Assembly: GCA_037953625.1 (NCBI GenBank)
Contig: CM075651.1
Span: forward strand, 104,161,001-104,225,000
From: Crotalaria pallida
Taxonomy: Eukaryota; Streptophyta; Magnoliopsida; Fabales; Fabaceae
Direction: 5' to 3'
Length of the DNA: 64,000 nucleotides
Part shown: positions 36,471-49,150 of the stretch, one piece after another
Layout of the letters: each line of letters begins with the position of its first letter
Numbering within the stretch: position 1 is the first letter of the stretch
Program-made: the position numbers and the translations under genes
The notes under the pieces: generated by a model
What the model was told of the DNA's origin: nothing
What the model saw: only the letters and a program-made list of their open reading frames with translations
The model's database searches: none

Positions 36471-37260
36471 GACGTAGAGGGTGTAGCATGAGTCCTTGGA
36501 GGTTCTAACAAGTGTAGAATGGTTGAAAAAGTATTCTAAAGGCTTAGAATGGTCTAGGAATGTGTCTTAGGACTTATAAGAACCATTAGAATGATCCTAA
36601 ACAATGCTCGAGTCCCCAAGGGACGTAGAGGGTGTAGCATGAGTCCTTGGTGGTTCTAACAAGTGTAGAATGGTTAAGAGAGTATTCTAAAGGCTTAGAA
36701 TGGTCTAGGAATGTGTATTAGATCGTATAAGAACCATTAGAATGATCCTAAACAATGCTTGAGTCCCCAAGGGACGTAGAGGGTGTAGCATGAGTCCTTG
36801 GAGATTCTAACAGGTGTAAAATGGTTAAGAGAGTATTCTAAATGTGTAGAATGGTCTAGGAAAGTGTATTAGGACTTATAAGAACCATGAGAATGATCCT
36901 AAACAATGCTTGAGTCCCCAAGGGACGTAGAGGGTCTAGCATGAGTCATTGGAGGTTCTAACAGGTGTAGAATGGTTAAGAGAGTATTCTAAAGGCTTAG
37001 AATGGTCTAGGAATGTGTATTGGACTTATAAGAACCATTTGAATGATCCTAAACAATGCTTGAGTCCCCAAGGGACGTAGAGGGTCTAGCATGAGTCCTT
37101 GGAGGTTCTAACAAGTGTAGAATGGTTAAGAGAGTATTCTAAAGGAGTAGGATGGTCTAGGAATGTGTATTAGGACCTATAAGAACAATTAGAAAGATCC
37201 TTAACAATGCTTGAGTCCCCAAGGGGCGTAGAGGGTGTAGCATGAGTCCTTGGAGATTCT

Positions 37261-40200
37261 AACAAGTGTAGAATGGTTAAGAGAGTATTCTAAAGGCTTA
37301 GAATGGTCTAGGAATGTGTATTAGGACTTATAAGAACCATTAGAATGATCCGAAACCATGCTTGAGTCCCCAAGGGACGTAGAGGGTCTAGCATGAGTCC
37401 TTGGAGGTTCTAACAAGTGAAGAATGGTTGAGAGAGTATTCTAAAGGTCTAGAATGGTCTAGGAATGTGTATTAGGACCTATAAGAACAATTAGAAAGAT
37501 CCTAAACAATGCTTGAGTCCCCAAGGGACGTAGAGGGTGTAGCATGAGTCCTTGGAGGTTCTAACAGGTCTAAAATGGTTAAGAGAGTATTCTAAAGGCT
37601 TAGAATGGTCTAGGAATGTGTATTAGGACTTACCATAACCATTAGAATGATCCTGAACATTGCATGGTACCCCAAGGGACGTAGAGGGTGTAGCATGAGT
37701 CCTTGGAGGTTCTAACAAGTGTAGAATGGTTAAGATAGTATTCTAAATGTGTAGAATGGTCTAGGAAAGTGTATTAGGACTTATAAGAACCATGAGAATG
37801 ATCCTAAACAATGCTTGAGTCCCCAAGGGACGTAGAGGGTCTAGCATGAGTCATTGGAGGTTCTAACAGGTGTAGAATGGTTAAGAGAGTATTCTAAAGG
37901 CTTAGAATGGTCTAGGAATGTGTATTGGACTTATAAGAACCATTTGAATGATCCTAAACAATGCTTGAGTCCCCAAGGGACGTAGAGGGTGTAGCATGAG
38001 TCATTGGAGGTTCTAACAAGTGTAGAATGGTTAAGAGAGTATTCTAAAGGCTTAGAATGGTCTAGGAATGTGTATTAGGACTTATAAGAACCATTAGAAT
38101 GATCCGAAACCATGCTTGAGTCCCCAAGGGACGTAGAGGGTCTAGCATGAGTCCTTGGAGGTTCTAACAAGTGTAGAATGGTTGAGAGAGTATTCTAAAG
38201 GTCTAGAATGGTCTAGGAATGTGTATTAGGACCTATAAGAACAATTAGAAAGATCCTAAACAATGCTTGAGTCCCCAAGGGACGTAGAGGGTGTAGCATG
38301 AGTCCTTGGAGGTTCTAACAGGTCTAAAATGGTTAAGAGAGTATTCTAAAGGCTTAGAATGGTCTAGGAATGTGTATTAGGACTTACCATAACCATTAGA
38401 ATGATCCTGAACATTGCATGGTACCCCAAGGGACGTAGAGGGTGTAGCATGAGTCCTTGGAGGTTCTAACAAGTGTAGAATGGTTAAGATAGTATTCTAA
38501 AGGTGTAGAATGGTCTAGGAATGTGTATTAGGACCTATAAGAACCATGAGAATGATCCTAAACAATGCTTGAGTCCCCAAGGGACGTAGAGGGTCTAGCA
38601 TGAGTCATTGGAGGTTCTAACAGGTGTAGAATGGTTAAGAGAGTATTCTAAAGGAGTAGAATGGTCTAGGAATGTGTATTAGGACCTATAAGAACAATTA
38701 GAAAGATCCTTAACAATGCTTGAGTCCCGAAGGGACGTAGAGGGTCTAGCATGAGTCAATGGAGGTTCTAAGAGGTGTAGAATGGTTAAGAGAGTATTCT
38801 AAAGGCTTAGAATGGTCTAGGAATGTGTATTGGACTTATAAGAACCATTTGAATGATCCTAAACAATGCTTGAGTCCCCAAGGGACGTAGAGGGTCTAGC
38901 ATGAGTCCTTGGAGGTTCTAACAAGTGTAGAATGGTTAAGAAACTATTCTAAAGGAGTAGAATGGTCTAGCAATGTGTATTAGGACCTATAAGAACAATT
39001 AGAAAGATCCTTAACAATGCTTGAGTCCCCAAGGGACGTAGAGGGTGTAGCATGAGTCCTTGGAGGTTCTAACAAGTGTAGAATGGTTAAGATAGTATTC
39101 TAAAGGCTTAGAATGGTCTAGGAATGTGTATTAGGACCTATAAGAACAATTAGAAAGATCCTAAACAATGCTTGAGTCCCCAAGGGACGTAGAGGGTGTA
39201 GCATGAGTCATTGGAGGTTCTAACAGGTGTAGAATGGTTAAGAGAGTATTCTAAAGGTGTAGAATGGTCTAGGAATGTGTATTAGGACCTATAAGAACAA
39301 TTAGAAAGATCCTAAACAATGCTTGAGTCCCCAATCGACGTAGAGGGTGTAGCATGAGTCCTTGGAGGTTCTAACAGGTGTAAAATGGTTAAGAGAGTAT
39401 TCTAAAGGCTTAGAATGGTCTAGGAATGTGTATTAGATCGTATAAGAACCATTAGAATGATCCTAAACAATGCTTGAGTCCCCAAGGGACGTAGAGGGTG
39501 TAGCATGAGTCCTTGGAGATTCTAACAGGTGTAGAATGGTTAAGAGAGTATTCTAAATGTGTAGAATGGTCTAGAAAAGTGTATTAGGACTTATAAGAAC
39601 CATGAGAATGATCCTAAACAATGCTTGAGTCCCCAAGGGACGTAGAGGGTCTAGCATGAGTCATTGGAGGTTCTAACAGGTGTAGAATGGTTAAGAGAGT
39701 ATTCTAAAGGCTTAGAATGGTCTAGGAATGTGTATTGGACTTATAAGAACCATTTGAATGATCCTAAACAATGCTTGAGTCCCCAAGGGACGTAGAGGGT
39801 GTAGCATGAGTCATTGGAGGTTCTAACAAGTGTAGAATGGTTAAGAGAGTATTCTAAAGGCTTAGAATGGTCTAGGAATGTGTATTAGGACTTATAAGAA
39901 CCATTAGAATGATCCGAAACCATGCTTGAGTCCCCAAGGGACGTAGAGGGTCTAGCATGAGTCCTTGGAGGTTCTAACAAGTGTAGAATGGTTGAGAGAG
40001 TATTCTAAAGGTCTAGAATGGTCTAGGAATGTGTATTAGGACCTATAAGAACAATTAGAAAGATCCTAAACAATGCTTGAGTCCCCAAGGGACGTAGAGG
40101 GTGTAGCATGAGTCCTTGGAGGTTCTAACAGGTCTAAAATGGTTAAGAGAGTATTCTAAAGGCTTAGAATGGTCTAGGAATGTGTATTAGGACTTACCAT

Positions 40201-40335
40201 AACCATTAGAATGATCCTGAACATTGCATGGTACCCCAAGGGACGTAGAGGGTGTAGCATGAGTCCTTGGAGGTTCTAACAAGTGTAGAATGGTTAAGAT
40301 AGTATTCTAAAGGTGTAGAATGGTCTAGGAATGTG
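37261..40335. repeat. Three-monomer cassette (I-J-C') repeated at 37.3, 38.0 and 39.8 kb
   Basis: The cassette is a class I monomer, a class J monomer and a class C monomer with ACAGGTCTAAAATGG and GATCCTGAACATTGC. The marker TAAAATGG after GGTC lies at 37,571, 38,325 and 40,135, so the steps are 754 bp (5 monomers) and 1,810 bp (12 monomers). The class C' part alone recurs near 42,549 and 43,606. Sequence between the cassettes is mixed E, F, H and B monomers. Confidence 0.75.
38531..38560 (+). other. Hybrid monomer: class B head with class E middle
   Basis: GGACCTATAAGAAC (B/J/H family) is joined to CATGAGAATGATCC (class E). In other monomers ACCT is almost always linked to AATTAGAAAG. The switch lies within the shared TATAAGAAC word. 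Confidence 0.75.
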
Positions 40336-42385
40336 TCTTAGGACCTATAAGAACAATTAGAAAGATCCTAAACATTGCTTGAGTCCGCAATCGACGTAGA
40401 GGGTGTAGCATGAGTCCTTGGAGGTTCTAACAGGTATAAAATGGTTAAGAGAGTATTCTAAAGGCTTAGAATGGTGTAGGAATGTGTATTAGGACTTATA
40501 AGAACCATTTGAATGATCCTAAACATTGCATGGTACCCCAAGGGACGTAGAGGGTGTAGCATGAGTCCTTGGAGGTTCTAACAAGTGTAGAATGGTTAAG
40601 ATAGTATTCTAAAGGTGTAGAATGGTCTAGGAATGTGTATTAGGACCTATAAGAACAATTAGAAAGATCCTAAACAATGCTTGAGTCCCCAATCAACGTA
40701 GAGGGTGTAGCATGAGTCCTAGGAGGTTCTAACAGGTGTAAAATGGTTAAGAGAGTATTCTAAAGGCTTAGAATGGTCTAGGAATGTGTATTAGGACTTA
40801 TAAGAACCATTTGAATGATCCTAAACATTGCATGGTACCCCAAGGGACGTAGAGGGTGTAGCATGAGTCCTTGGAGGTTCTAACAAGTGTAGAATGGTTA
40901 AGATAGTATTCTAAAGGTGTAGAATGGTCTAGGAATGTGTATTAGGACCTATAAGAACAATTTGAAAGATCCTAAACAATGCTTGAGTCCCCAATCGACG
41001 TAGAGGGTGTAGCATGAGTCCTTGGAGGTTCTAACAGGTGTAAAATGGTTAAGAGAGTATTCTAAAGGCTTAGAATGGTCTAGAAATGTGTATTAGGACT
41101 TATAAGAACCATTTGAATGATCCTAAACATTGCATGGTACCCCAAGGGACGTAGAGGGTGTAGCATGAGTCCTTGGAGGTTCTAAAAAGTGTAGAATGGT
41201 TAAGATAGTATTCTAAAGGTGTAGAATGGTCTAGGAATGTGTATTAGGACCTATAAGAACAATTAGAAAGATCTTAAACAATGCTTGAGTGCCCAAGGGA
41301 CGTAGAGGGTGTAGCATGAGTCCTTGGAGGTTCTAACAAGTGTAGAATGGTTGAAAAAGTATTCTAAAGGCTTAGAATGGTCTAGGAATGTGTATTAGGA
41401 CTTATAAGAACCATTAGAATGATCCTAAACAATGCTTGAGTCCCCAAGGGACGTAGAGGGTGTAGCATGAGTCCTTGGAGGTTCTAACAAGTGTAGAATG
41501 GTTAAGAGAGTATTCTAAAGGCTTAGAATGGTCTAGGAATGTGTATTAGATCGTATAAGAACCATTAGAATGGTCCTAAACAATGCTTGAGTCCCCAAGG
41601 GACGTAGAGGGTGTAGCATGAGTCCTTGGAGATTCTAACAGGTGTAGAATGGTTAAGAGAGTATTCTAAATGTGTAGAATGGTCTAGGAAAGTGTATTAG
41701 GACTTATAAGAACCATGAGAATGATCCTAAACAATGCTTGAGTCCCCAAGGGACGTAGAGGGTCTAACATGAGTCATTGGAGGTTCTAACAGGTGTAGAA
41801 TGGTTAAGAGAGTATTCTAAAGGCTTAGAATGGTCTAGGAATGTGTATTGGACTTATAAGAACCATTTGACTGATCCTAAACAATGCTTGAGTCCCCAAG
41901 GGACGTAGAGGGTCTAGCATGAGTCCTTGGAGGTTCTAACAAGTGTAGAATGGTTAAGAGAGTATTCTAAAGGAGTAGAATGGTCTAGGAATGTGTATTA
42001 GGACCTATAAGAACAATTAGAAAGATCCTTAATAATGCTTGAGTCCCCAAGGGACGTAGAGGGTGTAGCATGAGTCCTTGGAGGTTCTAACAAGTGTAGA
42101 ATGGTTAAGAGAGTATTCTAAAGGCTTAGAATGGTCTAGGAATGTGTATTAGGACTTATAAGAACCATTAGAATGATCCGAAACCATGCTTGAGTCCCCA
42201 AGGGACGTAGAGGGTCTAGCATGAGTCCTTGGAGGTTCTAACAAGTGTAGAATGGTTGAGAGAGTATTCTAAAGGTCTAGAATGGTCTAGGAATGTGTAT
42301 TAGGACCTATAAGAACAATTAGCAAGATCCTAAACAATGCTTGAGTCACCAAGGGACGTAGAGGGTGTAGCATGAGTCCTTGGAG
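39515..42385. repeat. 2.87-kb block, copy 1 (offset 3,471 bp)
   Basis: This block matches 42,986-45,856 at an offset of 3,471. Shared rare words are GTGTCTTAGG (40,333), GTCCGCAATCGACG, GGTATAAAATGG, GGTGTAGGAATG, CATGAGTCCTAGGAGG (40,711), CAATTTGAAAG, GATCTTAAAC, GAATGGTCCTAAAC (about 41,570), TTTGACTGATCC (about 41,867) and TTAGCAAGATCC (about 42,320). Confidence 0.85.
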
Positions 42386-42985
42386 GTTCTAACAGGTGTA
42401 AAATGGTTAAGAGAGTATTCTAAAGGCTTAGAATGGTCTAGGAATGTGTATTAGGACTTATAAGAACCATTTGAATGATCCTAAACATTGCATGGTACCC
42501 CAAGGGACGTAGAGGGTGTAGCATGAGTCCTTGGAGGTTCTAACAGGTCTAAAATGGTTAAGAGAGTATTCTAAAGGCTTAGAATGGTCTAGGAATGTGT
42601 ATTAGGACTTACCATAACCATTAGAATGATCCTGAACATTGCATGGTACCCCAAGGGACGTAGAGGGTGTAGCATGAGTCCTTGGAGGTTCTAACAAGTG
42701 TAGAATGGTTAAGATAGTATTCTAAAGGTGTAGAATGGTCTAGGAATGTGTCTTAGGACCTATAAGAACAATTAGAAAGATCCTAAACATTGCTTGAGTC
42801 CGCAATCGACGTAGAGGGTGTAGCATGAGTCCTTGGAGGTTCTAACAGGTATAAAATGGTTAAGAGAGTATTCTAAAGGCTTAGAATGGTGTAGGAATGT
42901 GTATTAGGACTTATAAGAACCATTTGAATGATCCTAAACATTGCATGGTACCCCAAGGGACGTAGAGGGTGTAGCATGAGTCCTT

Positions 42986-45856
42986 GGAGATTCTAACAGG
43001 TGTAGAATGGTTAAGAGAGTATTCTAAATGTGTAGAATGGTCTAGGAAAGTGTATTAGGACTTATAAGAACCATGAGAATGATCCTAAACAATGCTTGAG
43101 TCCCCAAGGGACGTAGAGGGTCTAGCATGAGTCATTGGAGGTTCTAACAGGTGTAGAATGGTTAAGAGAGTATTCTAAAGGCTTAGAATGGTCTAGGAAT
43201 GTGTATTGGACTTATAAGAACCATTTGAATGATCCTAAACAATGCTTGAGTCCCCAAGGGACGTAGAGGGTGTAGCATGAGTCATTGGAGGTTCTAACAA
43301 GTGTAGAATGGTTAAGAGAGTATTCTAAAGGTGTAGAATGGTCTAGGAATGTGTATTAGGACCTATAAGAACAATTAGAAAGATCCTAAACAATGCTTGA
43401 GTCCCCAAGGGACGTAGAGGGTGTAGCATGAGACCTTGGAGGTTCTAACAAGTGTAGAATGGTTGAGAGAGTATTCTAAAGGTCTAGAATGGTCTAGGAA
43501 TGTGTATTAGGACCTATAAGAAAAATTAGAAAGATCCTAAACAATGCTTGAGTCCCCAAGGGACGTAGAGGGTGTAGCATGAGTCCTTGGAGGTTCTAAC
43601 AGGTCTAAAATGGTTAAGAGAGTATTCTAAAGGCTTAGAATGGTCTAGGAATGTGTATTAGGACTTACCATAACCATTAGAATGATCCTGAACATTGCAT
43701 GGTACCCCAAGGGACGTAGAGGGTGTAGCATGAGTCCTTGGAGGTTCTAACAAGTGTAGAATGGTTAAGATAGTATTCTAAAGGTGTAGAATGGTCTAGG
43801 AATGTGTCTTAGGACCTATAAGAACAATTAGAAAGATCCTAAACATTGCTTGAGTCCGCAATCGACGTAGAGGGTGTAGCATGAGTCCTTGGAGGTTCTA
43901 ACAGGTATAAAATGGTTAAGAGAGTATTCTAAAGGCTTAGAATGGTGTAGGAATGTGTATTAGGACTTATAAGAACCATTTGAATGATCCTAAACATTGC
44001 ATGGTACCCCAAGGGACGTAGAGGGTGTAGCCTGAGTCCTTGGAGGTTCTAACAAGTGTAGAATGGTTAAGATAGTATTCTAAAGGTGTAGAATGGTCTA
44101 GGAATGTGTATTAGGACCTATAAGAACAATTAGAAAGATCCTAAACAATGCTTGAGTCCCCAATCAACGTAGAGGGTGTAGCATGAGTCCTAGGAGGTTC
44201 TAACAGGTGTAAAATGGTTAAGAGAGTATTCTAAAGGCTTAGAATGGTCTAGGAATGTGTATTAGGACTTATAAGAACCATTTGAATGATCCTAAACATT
44301 GCATGGTACCCCAAGGGACGTAGAGGGTGTAGCATGAGTCCTTGGAGGTTCTAACAAGTGTAGAATGGTTAAGATAGTATTCTAAAGGTGTAGAATGGTC
44401 TAGGAATGTGTATTAGGACCTATAAGAACAATTTGAAAGATCCTAAACAATGCTTGAGTCCCCAATCGACGTAGAGGGTGTAGCATGAGTCCTTGGAGGT
44501 TCTAACAGGTGTAAAATGGTTAAGAGAGTATTCTAAAGGCTTAGAATGGTCTAGGAATGTGTATTAGGACTTATAAGAACCATTTGAATGATCCTAAACA
44601 TTGCATGGTACCCCAAGGGACGTAGAGGGTGTAGCATGAGTCCTTGGAGGTTCTAAAAAGTGTAGAATGGTTAAGATAGTATTCTAAAGGTGTAGAATGG
44701 TCTAGGAATGTGTATTAGGACCTATAAGAACAATTAGAAAGATCTTAAACAATGCTTGAGTGCCCAAGGGACGTAGAGGGTGTAGCATGAGTCCTTGGAG
44801 GTTCTAACAAGTGTAGAATGGTTGAAAAAGTATTCTAAAGGCTTAGAATGGTCTAGGAATGTGTATTAGGACTTATAAGAACCATTAGAATGATCCTAAA
44901 CAATGCTTGAGTCCCCAAGGGACGTAGAGGGTGTAGCATGAGTCCTTGGAGGTTCTAACAAGTGTAGAATGGTTAAGAGAGTATTCTAAAGGCTTAGAAT
45001 GGTCTAGGAATGTGTATTAGATCGTATAAGAACCATTAGAATGGTCCTAAACAATGCTTGAGTCCCCAAGGGACGTAGAGGGTGTAGCATGAGTCCTTGG
45101 AGATTCTAACAGGTGTAGAATGGTTAAGAGAGTATTCTAAATGTGTAGAATGGTCTAGGAAAGTGTATTAGGACTTATAAGAACCATGAGAATGATCCTA
45201 AACAATGCTTGAGTCCCCAAGGGACGTAGAGGGTCTAACATGAGTCATTGGAGGTTCTAACAGGTGTAGAATGGTTAAGAGAGTATTCTAAAGGCTTAGA
45301 ATGGTCTAGGAATGTGTATTGGACTTATAAGAACCATTTGACTGATCCTAAACAATGCTTGAGTCCCCAAGGGACGTAGAGGGTCTAGCATGAGTCCTTG
45401 GAGGTTCTAACAAGTGTAGAATGGTTAAGAGAGTATTCTAAAGGAGTAGAATGGTCTAGGAATGTGTATTAGGACCTATAAGAACAATTAGAAAGATCCT
45501 TAATAATGCTTGAGTCCCCAAGGGACGTAGAGGGTGTAGCATGAGTCCTTGGAGGTTCTAACAAGTGTAGAATGGTTAAGAGAGTATTCTAAAGGCTTAG
45601 AATGGTCTAGGAATGTGTATTAGGACTTATAAGAACCATTAGAATGATCCGAAACCATGCTTGAGTCCCCAAGGGACGTAGAGGGTCTAGCATGAGTCCT
45701 TGGAGGTTCTAACAAGTGTAGAACGGTTGAGAGAGTATTCTAAAGGTCTAGAATGGTCTAGGAATGTGTATTAGGACCTATAAGAACAATTAGCAAGATC
45801 CTAAACAATGCTTGAGTCACCAAGGGACGTAGAGGGTGTAGCATGAGTCCTTGGAG
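42986..45856. repeat. 2.87-kb block, copy 2
   Basis: This is the second copy of 39,515-42,385, with markers at 43,804, 44,182, about 44,431, 44,743, 45,041, 45,338 and 45,791. One monomer (about 43,325-43,430) is class B-like where copy 1 has class I, with clean matches on both sides. The 600 bp between the copies (42,386-42,985) matches 40,120-40,570 in large part (offset about 2,415). Confidence 0.85.
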
Positions 45857-46980
45857 GTTCTAACAAGTGTAGAATGGTTAAGATAGTATTCTAAAGGTGT
45901 AGAATGGTCTAGGAATGTGTATTAGGACCTATAAGAACAATTAGAAAGATCCTAAACAGTGCTTGAGTCCCCAATCGACGTAGAGGGTGTAGCATGAGTC
46001 CTTGGAGGTTCTAACAGGTATAAAATGGTTAAGAGAGTATTCTAAATGTGTAGAATGGTCTAGGAAAGTGTATTAGGACTTATAAGAACCATGAGAATGA
46101 TCCTAAACAATGCTTGAGTCCCCAAGGGACGTAGAGGGTCTAGCATGAGTCATTGGAGGTTCTAACAGGTGTAGAATGGTTAAGAGAGTATTCTAAAGGC
46201 TTAGAATGGTCTAGGAATGTGTATTGGACTTATAAGAACCATTTGACTGATCCTAAACAATGCTTGAGTCCCCAAGGGACGTAGAGGGTCTAGCATGAGT
46301 CCTTGGAGGTTCTAACAAGTGTAGAATGGTTAAGAGAGTATTCTAAAGGAGTAGAATGGTCTAGGAATGTGTATTAGGACCTATAAGAACAATTAGAAAG
46401 ATCCTTAATAATGCTTGAGTCCCCAAGGGACGTAGAGGGTGTAGCATGAGTCCTTGGAGGTTCTAACAAGTGTAGAATGGTTAAGAGAGTATTCTAAAGG
46501 CTTAGAATGGTCTAGGAATGTGTATTAGGACTTATAAGAACCATTAGAATGATCCGAAACCATGCTTGAGTCCCCAAGGGACGTAGAGGGTCTAGCATGA
46601 GTCCTTGGAGGTTCTAACAAGTGTAGAATGGTTGAGAGAGTATTCTAAAGGTCTAGAATGGTCTAGGAATGTGTATTAGGACCTATAAGAACAATTAGCA
46701 AGATCCTAAACAATGCTTGAGTCACCAAGGGACGTAGAGGGTGTAGCATGAGTCCTTGGAGGTTCTAACAGGTGTAAAATGGTTAAGAGAGTATTCTAAA
46801 GGCTTAGAATGGTCTAGGAATGTGTATTAGGACTTACCATAACCATTAGAATGATCCTAAACATTGCATGGTACCCCAAGGGACGTAGAGGGTGTAGCAT
46901 GAGTCCATGGAGGTTCTAACAAGTGTAGAATGGTTAAGATAGTATTCTAAAGGTGTACAATGGTCTAGGAATGTGTATTA

Positions 46981-47010
46981 GGACCTATAAGAACAATTAG
47001 AATGATCCTA
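46981..47010 (+). other. Hybrid monomer: AATTAG joined to GAATGATCC
   Basis: GGACCTATAAGAACAATTAG (B family) continues as AATGATCCTAAAC instead of AAAGATCC. The switch falls in the shared word ATTAGAA. The following monomer is class G with a private GAATTATCC. Confidence 0.7.
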
Positions 47011-47184
47011 AACAATGCTTGAGTCCCCAAGGGACGTAGAGGGTGTAGCATGAGTCCTTGGAGGTTCTAACAAGTGTAGAATGGTTAAGAGAGTATTCTA
47101 AAGGCTTAGAATGGTCTAGGAATGTGTATTAGATCGTATAAGAACCATTAGAATTATCCTAAACAATGCTTGAGTCCCCAAGGG

Positions 47185-49150
47185 ACGTAGAGGGTCTAGC
47201 ATGAGTCATTGGAGGTTCTAACAGGTGTAGAATGGTTAAGAGAGTATTCTAAAGGCTTAGAATGGTCTAGGAATGTGTATTGGACTTATAAGAACCATTT
47301 GAATGATCCTAAACAATGCTTGAGTCCCCAAGGGACGTAGAGGGTCTAGCATGAGTCCTTGGAGGTTCTAACAAGTGTAGAATGGTTAAGAGAGTATTCT
47401 AAAGGAGTAGAATGGTCTAGGAATGTGTATTAGGACCTATAAGAACAATTAGAAAGATCCTTAACAATGCTTGAGTCCCCAAGGGACGTAGAGGGTGTAG
47501 CATGAGTCCTTGGAGGTTCTAACAAGTGTAGAATGGTTAAGAGAGTATTCTAAAGGCTTAGAATGGTCTAGGAATGTGTATTAGGACTTATAAGAACCGT
47601 TAGAATGATCCGAAACCATGCTTGAGTCCCCAAGGGACGTAGAGGGTCTAGCATGAGTCCTTGGAGGTTCTAACAAGTGTAGAATGGTTGAGAGAGTATT
47701 CTAAAGGTCTAGAATGGTCTAGGAATGTGTATTAGGACCTATAAGAACAATTAGAAAGATCCTAAACAATGCTTGAGTCCCCAAGGGACGTAGAGGGTGT
47801 AGCATGAGTCCTTGGAGGTTCTAACAGGTGTAAAATGGTTAAGAGAGTATTCTAAAGGCTTAGAATGGTCTAGGAATGTGTATTAGGACTTACCATAACC
47901 ATTAGAATGATCCTAAACATTGCACGGTACCCCAAGGGACGTAGAGGGTGTAGCATGAGTCCTTGGAGGTTCTAACAAGTGTAGAATGGTTAAGATAGTA
48001 TTCTAAAGGTGTAGAATGGTCTAGGAATGTGTATTAGGACCTATAAGAACAATTAGAAAGATCCTAAACAATGCTTGAGTCCCCAATCGACGTAGAGGGT
48101 GTAGCATGAGTCCTTGGAGGTTCTAACAGGTATAAAATGGTTAAGAGAGTATTCTAAAGGCTTAGAATGGTGTAGGAATGTGTATTAGGACTTATAAGAA
48201 CCATTTGAATGATCCTAAACATTGCATGATACCCCAAGGGACGTAGAGGGTGTAGCATGAGTCCTTGGAGGTTCTAACAAGTGTAGAATGGTTAAGATAG
48301 TATTCTAAAGGTGTAGTGTGGTCTAGGAATGTGTATTAGGACCTATAAGAACAATTAGAAAGATCCTAAACAATGCTTGAGTCCCCAATCGAGGTAGAGG
48401 GTGTAGCATGAGTCCTTGGAGGTTCTAACAGGTGTAAAATGGTTAAGAGAGTATTCTAAAGGCTTAGAATGGTCTAGGAATGTGTATTAGGACTTATAAG
48501 AACCATTTGAATGATCCTAAACATTGCATGGTACCCCAAGGGACGTAGAGGGTGTAGCATGAGTCCTTGGAGGTTCTAACAAGTGTAGAATGGTTAAGAT
48601 AGTATTCTAAAGGTGTAGAATGGTCTAGGAATGTGTATTAGGACCTATAAGAACAATTAGAAAGATCCTAAACAATGCTTGAGTGCCCAAGGGACGTAGA
48701 GGGTGTAGCATGAGTCCTTGGAGGTTCTAACAATTGTAGAATGGTTGAAAAAGTATTCTAAAGGCTTAGAATGGTCTAGGAATGTGTATTAGGACTTATA
48801 AGAACCATTAGAATGATCCTAAACAATGCTTGAGTCCCCAAGGGACGTAGAGGGTGTAGCATGAGTCCTTGGAGGTTCTAACAAGTGTAGAATCGTTAAG
48901 AGAGTATTCTAAAGGCTTAGAATGGTCTAGGAATGTGTATTAGATCGTATAAGAACCATTAGAATGATCCTAAACAATGCTTGAGTCCCCAATGGACGTA
49001 GAGGGTGTAGCATGAGTCCTTGGAGGTTCTAACAGGTGTAGAATGGTTAAGAGAGTATTCTAAATGTGTAGAATGGTCTAGGAAAGTGTATTAGGACTTA
49101 TAAGAACCATGAGAATGATCCTAAACAATGCTTGAGTCCCCAAGGGACGT
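47185..49150. repeat. 13-monomer tandem repeat, copy 1 (1,962 bp)
   Basis: AACCGTTAG lies at 47,597 and 49,559, a step of 1,962 bp. CATGATACC (about 48,226), CCAATCGAGGTAG (about 48,386), CAATTGTAGAATGG (48,731), GTAGAATCGTTAAG (about 48,891) and CCAATGGACG (about 48,989) all recur about 1,957 bp later. The step drops by 5 because copy 2 has a 5-bp deletion at 49,790. Confidence 0.8.
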
